Shown in pieces: positions 3,855-5,480 of a stretch of 5,480 nucleotides of DNA. Origin of the DNA: an uncultured Actinomyces sp. (GTDB lineage Bacteria; Actinomycetota; Actinomycetes; Actinomycetales; Actinomycetaceae); assembly GCA_937926415.1 (NCBI GenBank), contig CALBAF010000229.1:1-5480 (forward strand), written 5' to 3'. A program made the translations under genes and the position numbers. How positions within the stretch are numbered: position 1 is the first letter of the stretch; each line of letters opens with the position of its first letter. The notes under the pieces were generated by a model. The model searched no databases, was not told the origin of the DNA, and saw only the letters and a list, made by a program, of their open reading frames with translations.

Positions 3855-5480
3855 ATGGCGAACGCCGCAGTTCCCACCCCGTCCCACCACGAAACCAACG
3901 CTCGACGCTGCCCCGATGACCTATGGGCATTGGGGGAGCGGGCGATCATTCGAGCCCGCCGCTGGGCCGATGAATCGGCGTTTGAGCCCACGCCGCGCTC
4001 GGCTAAGCTCCTGTCCCGCATCCTCGCCGATCCGGACGGGCTGACCTTTACCACCCGATTCGTCGATGACGTCGTGCGTCCCGCGGACCTGGACGTGGCC
4101 AGCGCGGCCATGAAGCGCCTGTCGGCCGGTCGTAAGAACTTCCTGCCCCCGGCTCTGGCTGCGGCGATGGGCCTCGGTTCGACCGCATCGCTCCTCGCTC
4201 CTCGTACGGTGACAGCTACCGCGCGTCGAGTGTTCCGTGAGATTGTCGGCGACCTCGTTGTTGACGCGACGGATAAGGGTCTCGGCCCCGCGCTCGCGCG
4301 CCTGCGCAAGGGCGGTCACCGCCTGAACGTCAACCTCCTCGGCGAGGCCGTCCTCGGCGAAAAGGAAGCATCTCACCGCCTGGCCGAGGTCTCGCGCCTC
4401 GTGACCCGCGAGGACGTCGACTACGTGTCTATCAAGGTCTCCGCGGTGACCGGCCCCCACAACCCGTGGGGCTTCGAGGAAGTCGTTGAGCACGGTGTGA
4501 GCGCCCTCCTGCCGCTCTACCGCCTCGCTCGCGACAACGGGACGTTCCTCAACCTCGACATGGAGGATTACAAGGACCTCGACCTGACGATCGCGGTGTT
4601 CACCGCGATCCTCGACCAGCCGGATATGCGCGGCTACGAGGCCGGTATCGTTCTCCAGGCCTACCTGCCCGATTCGCTCGGTGCTCTCCAGCGCCTCCAG
4701 GAGTGGGCGAGCGCACGCGTCGACGCGGGAGGTTCGCGCATCAAGGTTCGCATCGTGAAGGGCGCGAACCTGTCCATGGAGAAGGTGGACGCCGAGATTC
4801 ACGGCTGGGAGCTGACGACGTGGCCGTCCAAGCAGGCCACCGACACCAACTACAAGCGCATGCTGAACTGGGCGATGACGCCCGAGCGCACCCGCGCGAT
4901 CCGACTGGGCGTGGCCGGACAGAACGTTTTTGATATTGCCTTTGCCTACGAGCTGCGCGCCGCACGCGGTGTCGAGGACAGCGTCGAGTTCGAGATGCTG
5001 TCCGGCATGGCCACCGGCATTCAAGAGGTCGTGCGCCGCGACGTCGGCTCTCTCCTCCTGTACGTCCCGGTCGTCAACCCCCGTGAGTTCGACGTCGCCA
5101 TCTCCTACCTGGTGCGCCGCCTGGAAGAGAACGCCGCGCCCGAAAACTTCATGTCCGGCGTCTTCGATATCGCCACAAACGAGGACGTTTTTGCCCGCGA
5201 GCGCGACCGTTTCCTCGCGGCGCTGTCCGACGTTGATCCGGACGCGCCCCTACCCGTTCCCAACCGCGTCCAGGATCGTCTGGCGGAGCGCGAGGCCGGG
5301 GTGCCGGCTGAGCAGGGTAGCGTCGCCGAGCGTGCGCGTCGTCCCTTCGCCTCCGAGCCGGATTCAGATCCCGCCCTGGCTGCCAATCGCCAGTGGGCTC
5401 GCGAGATCGCTGAGGCTATCCCCGGCTCGACGCGGGGTGTCGAGGCCGTGCGCGCCGGTGCTCAGGCGCTGTCCACGAAC
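3855..5480 (+). CDS. putA: Bifunctional proline dehydrogenase / L-glutamate-gamma-semialdehyde dehydrogenase PutA, N-terminal 542 residues (3' end outside window)
   Basis: PutA oxidises proline to pyrroline-5-carboxylate with FAD, then the semialdehyde to glutamate with NAD+, feeding proline carbon and nitrogen into central metabolism. ATG 3855 has a strong GGAGG (3843-3847) 7 bases upstream, and the frame stays open to the window edge. The proline dehydrogenase barrel motifs appear in order: YVSIKVSAVTGP with K194; LNLDMEDYKDLDLT with D235 and E237; GIVLQAYLPDS; RIVKGANLSMEKVDAEIHGW with K302; TNYKRML; and the helix YLVRRLEEN (Y418, R421, R422) that in the family holds the proline carboxylate, followed by ENFMSGVFDIA. 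From about residue 505 (EPDSDPALAANRQWA) the start of the aldehyde dehydrogenase half is visible, so this is the fused type and not a stand-alone PRODH. The NAD-binding fold and catalytic cysteine lie beyond the window. There is no ribbon-helix-helix DNA-binding domain at the N-terminus, unlike E. coli PutA, so regulation must come from another protein; the upstream TetR gene is a candidate. Confidence 0.93.
   Translation, partial: MANAAVPTPSHHETNARRCPDDLWALGERAIIRARRWADESAFEPTPRSAKLLSRILADPDGLTFTTRFVDDVVRPADLDVASAAMKRLSAGRKNFLPPALAAAMGLGSTASLLAPRTVTATARRVFREIVGDLVVDATDKGLGPALARLRKGGHRLNVNLLGEAVLGEKEASHRLAEVSRLVTREDVDYVSIKVSAVTGPHNPWGFEEVVEHGVSALLPLYRLARDNGTFLNLDMEDYKDLDLTIAVFTAILDQPDMRGYEAGIVLQAYLPDSLGALQRLQEWASARVDAGGSRIKVRIVKGANLSMEKVDAEIHGWELTTWPSKQATDTNYKRMLNWAMTPERTRAIRLGVAGQNVFDIAFAYELRAARGVEDSVEFEMLSGMATGIQEVVRRDVGSLLLYVPVVNPREFDVAISYLVRRLEENAAPENFMSGVFDIATNEDVFARERDRFLAALSDVDPDAPLPVPNRVQDRLAEREAGVPAEQGSVAERARRPFASEPDSDPALAANRQWAREIAEAIPGSTRGVEAVRAGAQALSTN

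Noticed and set aside
3703..3930. Short frames on both strands in the tetR-putA gap (3707-3919 plus, 3703-3930 minus)
   Set aside because: Neither has a convincing ribosome site or domain; both overlap the well-supported putA start at 3855 and the candidate promoter.
3921..5024. 367-codon open frame on the minus strand
   Set aside because: It lies inside putA, which has clear family motifs on the plus strand; the translation is His/Arg/Gly-rich without domain signatures, as expected of antisense frames in GC-rich genes.

Overview
The window looks like chromosome from a high-GC actinobacterium. The genes have strongly GC-biased third codon positions, GTG and ATG starts with good Shine-Dalgarno sequences, and an actinobacterial-style bifunctional PutA. 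The mix of thiL, PutA and proline-rich single-pass membrane proteins would fit Actinomycetaceae (Actinomyces/Schaalia-like), but that placement is inference from recall, not a search.

Layout, all on the plus strand: (1) 1-447, the C-terminal part of thiamine-monophosphate kinase (thiL), cut by the left edge, followed by a 7-bp hairpin at 461-479. (2) 522-719, a possible 65-residue orphan protein of unknown function. (3) 754-1476 and 1646-2803, two related single-pass membrane proteins. Each has a cytosolic N-terminal tail, a basic patch, one transmembrane helix and an outer region built on the same core. The second carries an extra C-terminal region of about 130 residues with a cysteine pair, which the first lacks. 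(4) 2827-2870, a perfect 17-bp inverted repeat with a 10-nt loop. (5) 2940-3584, a TetR-family repressor. (6) 3585-3854, a 270-bp intergenic region rich in small dyads, with a candidate promoter. (7) 3855 to beyond 5480, the proline dehydrogenase half of putA, cut by the right edge just as the aldehyde dehydrogenase half begins.

Functionally the window is a set of small neighbouring units rather than one operon. thiL belongs to thiamine diphosphate synthesis. The membrane pair probably acts at the cell envelope; its core recalls the extracytoplasmic repeats of TcaA/YvbJ-type proteins, but this is only a resemblance. The TetR regulator lies directly upstream of putA in the same direction and is a reasonable candidate regulator of proline catabolism or of its own promoter. 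No rRNA, tRNA, CRISPR array, insertion sequence or phage gene was seen. I do not see strong evidence for a new biological system. The most interesting items are the long-and-short membrane paralogue pair, the 44-bp inverted repeat and the dyads in front of putA.
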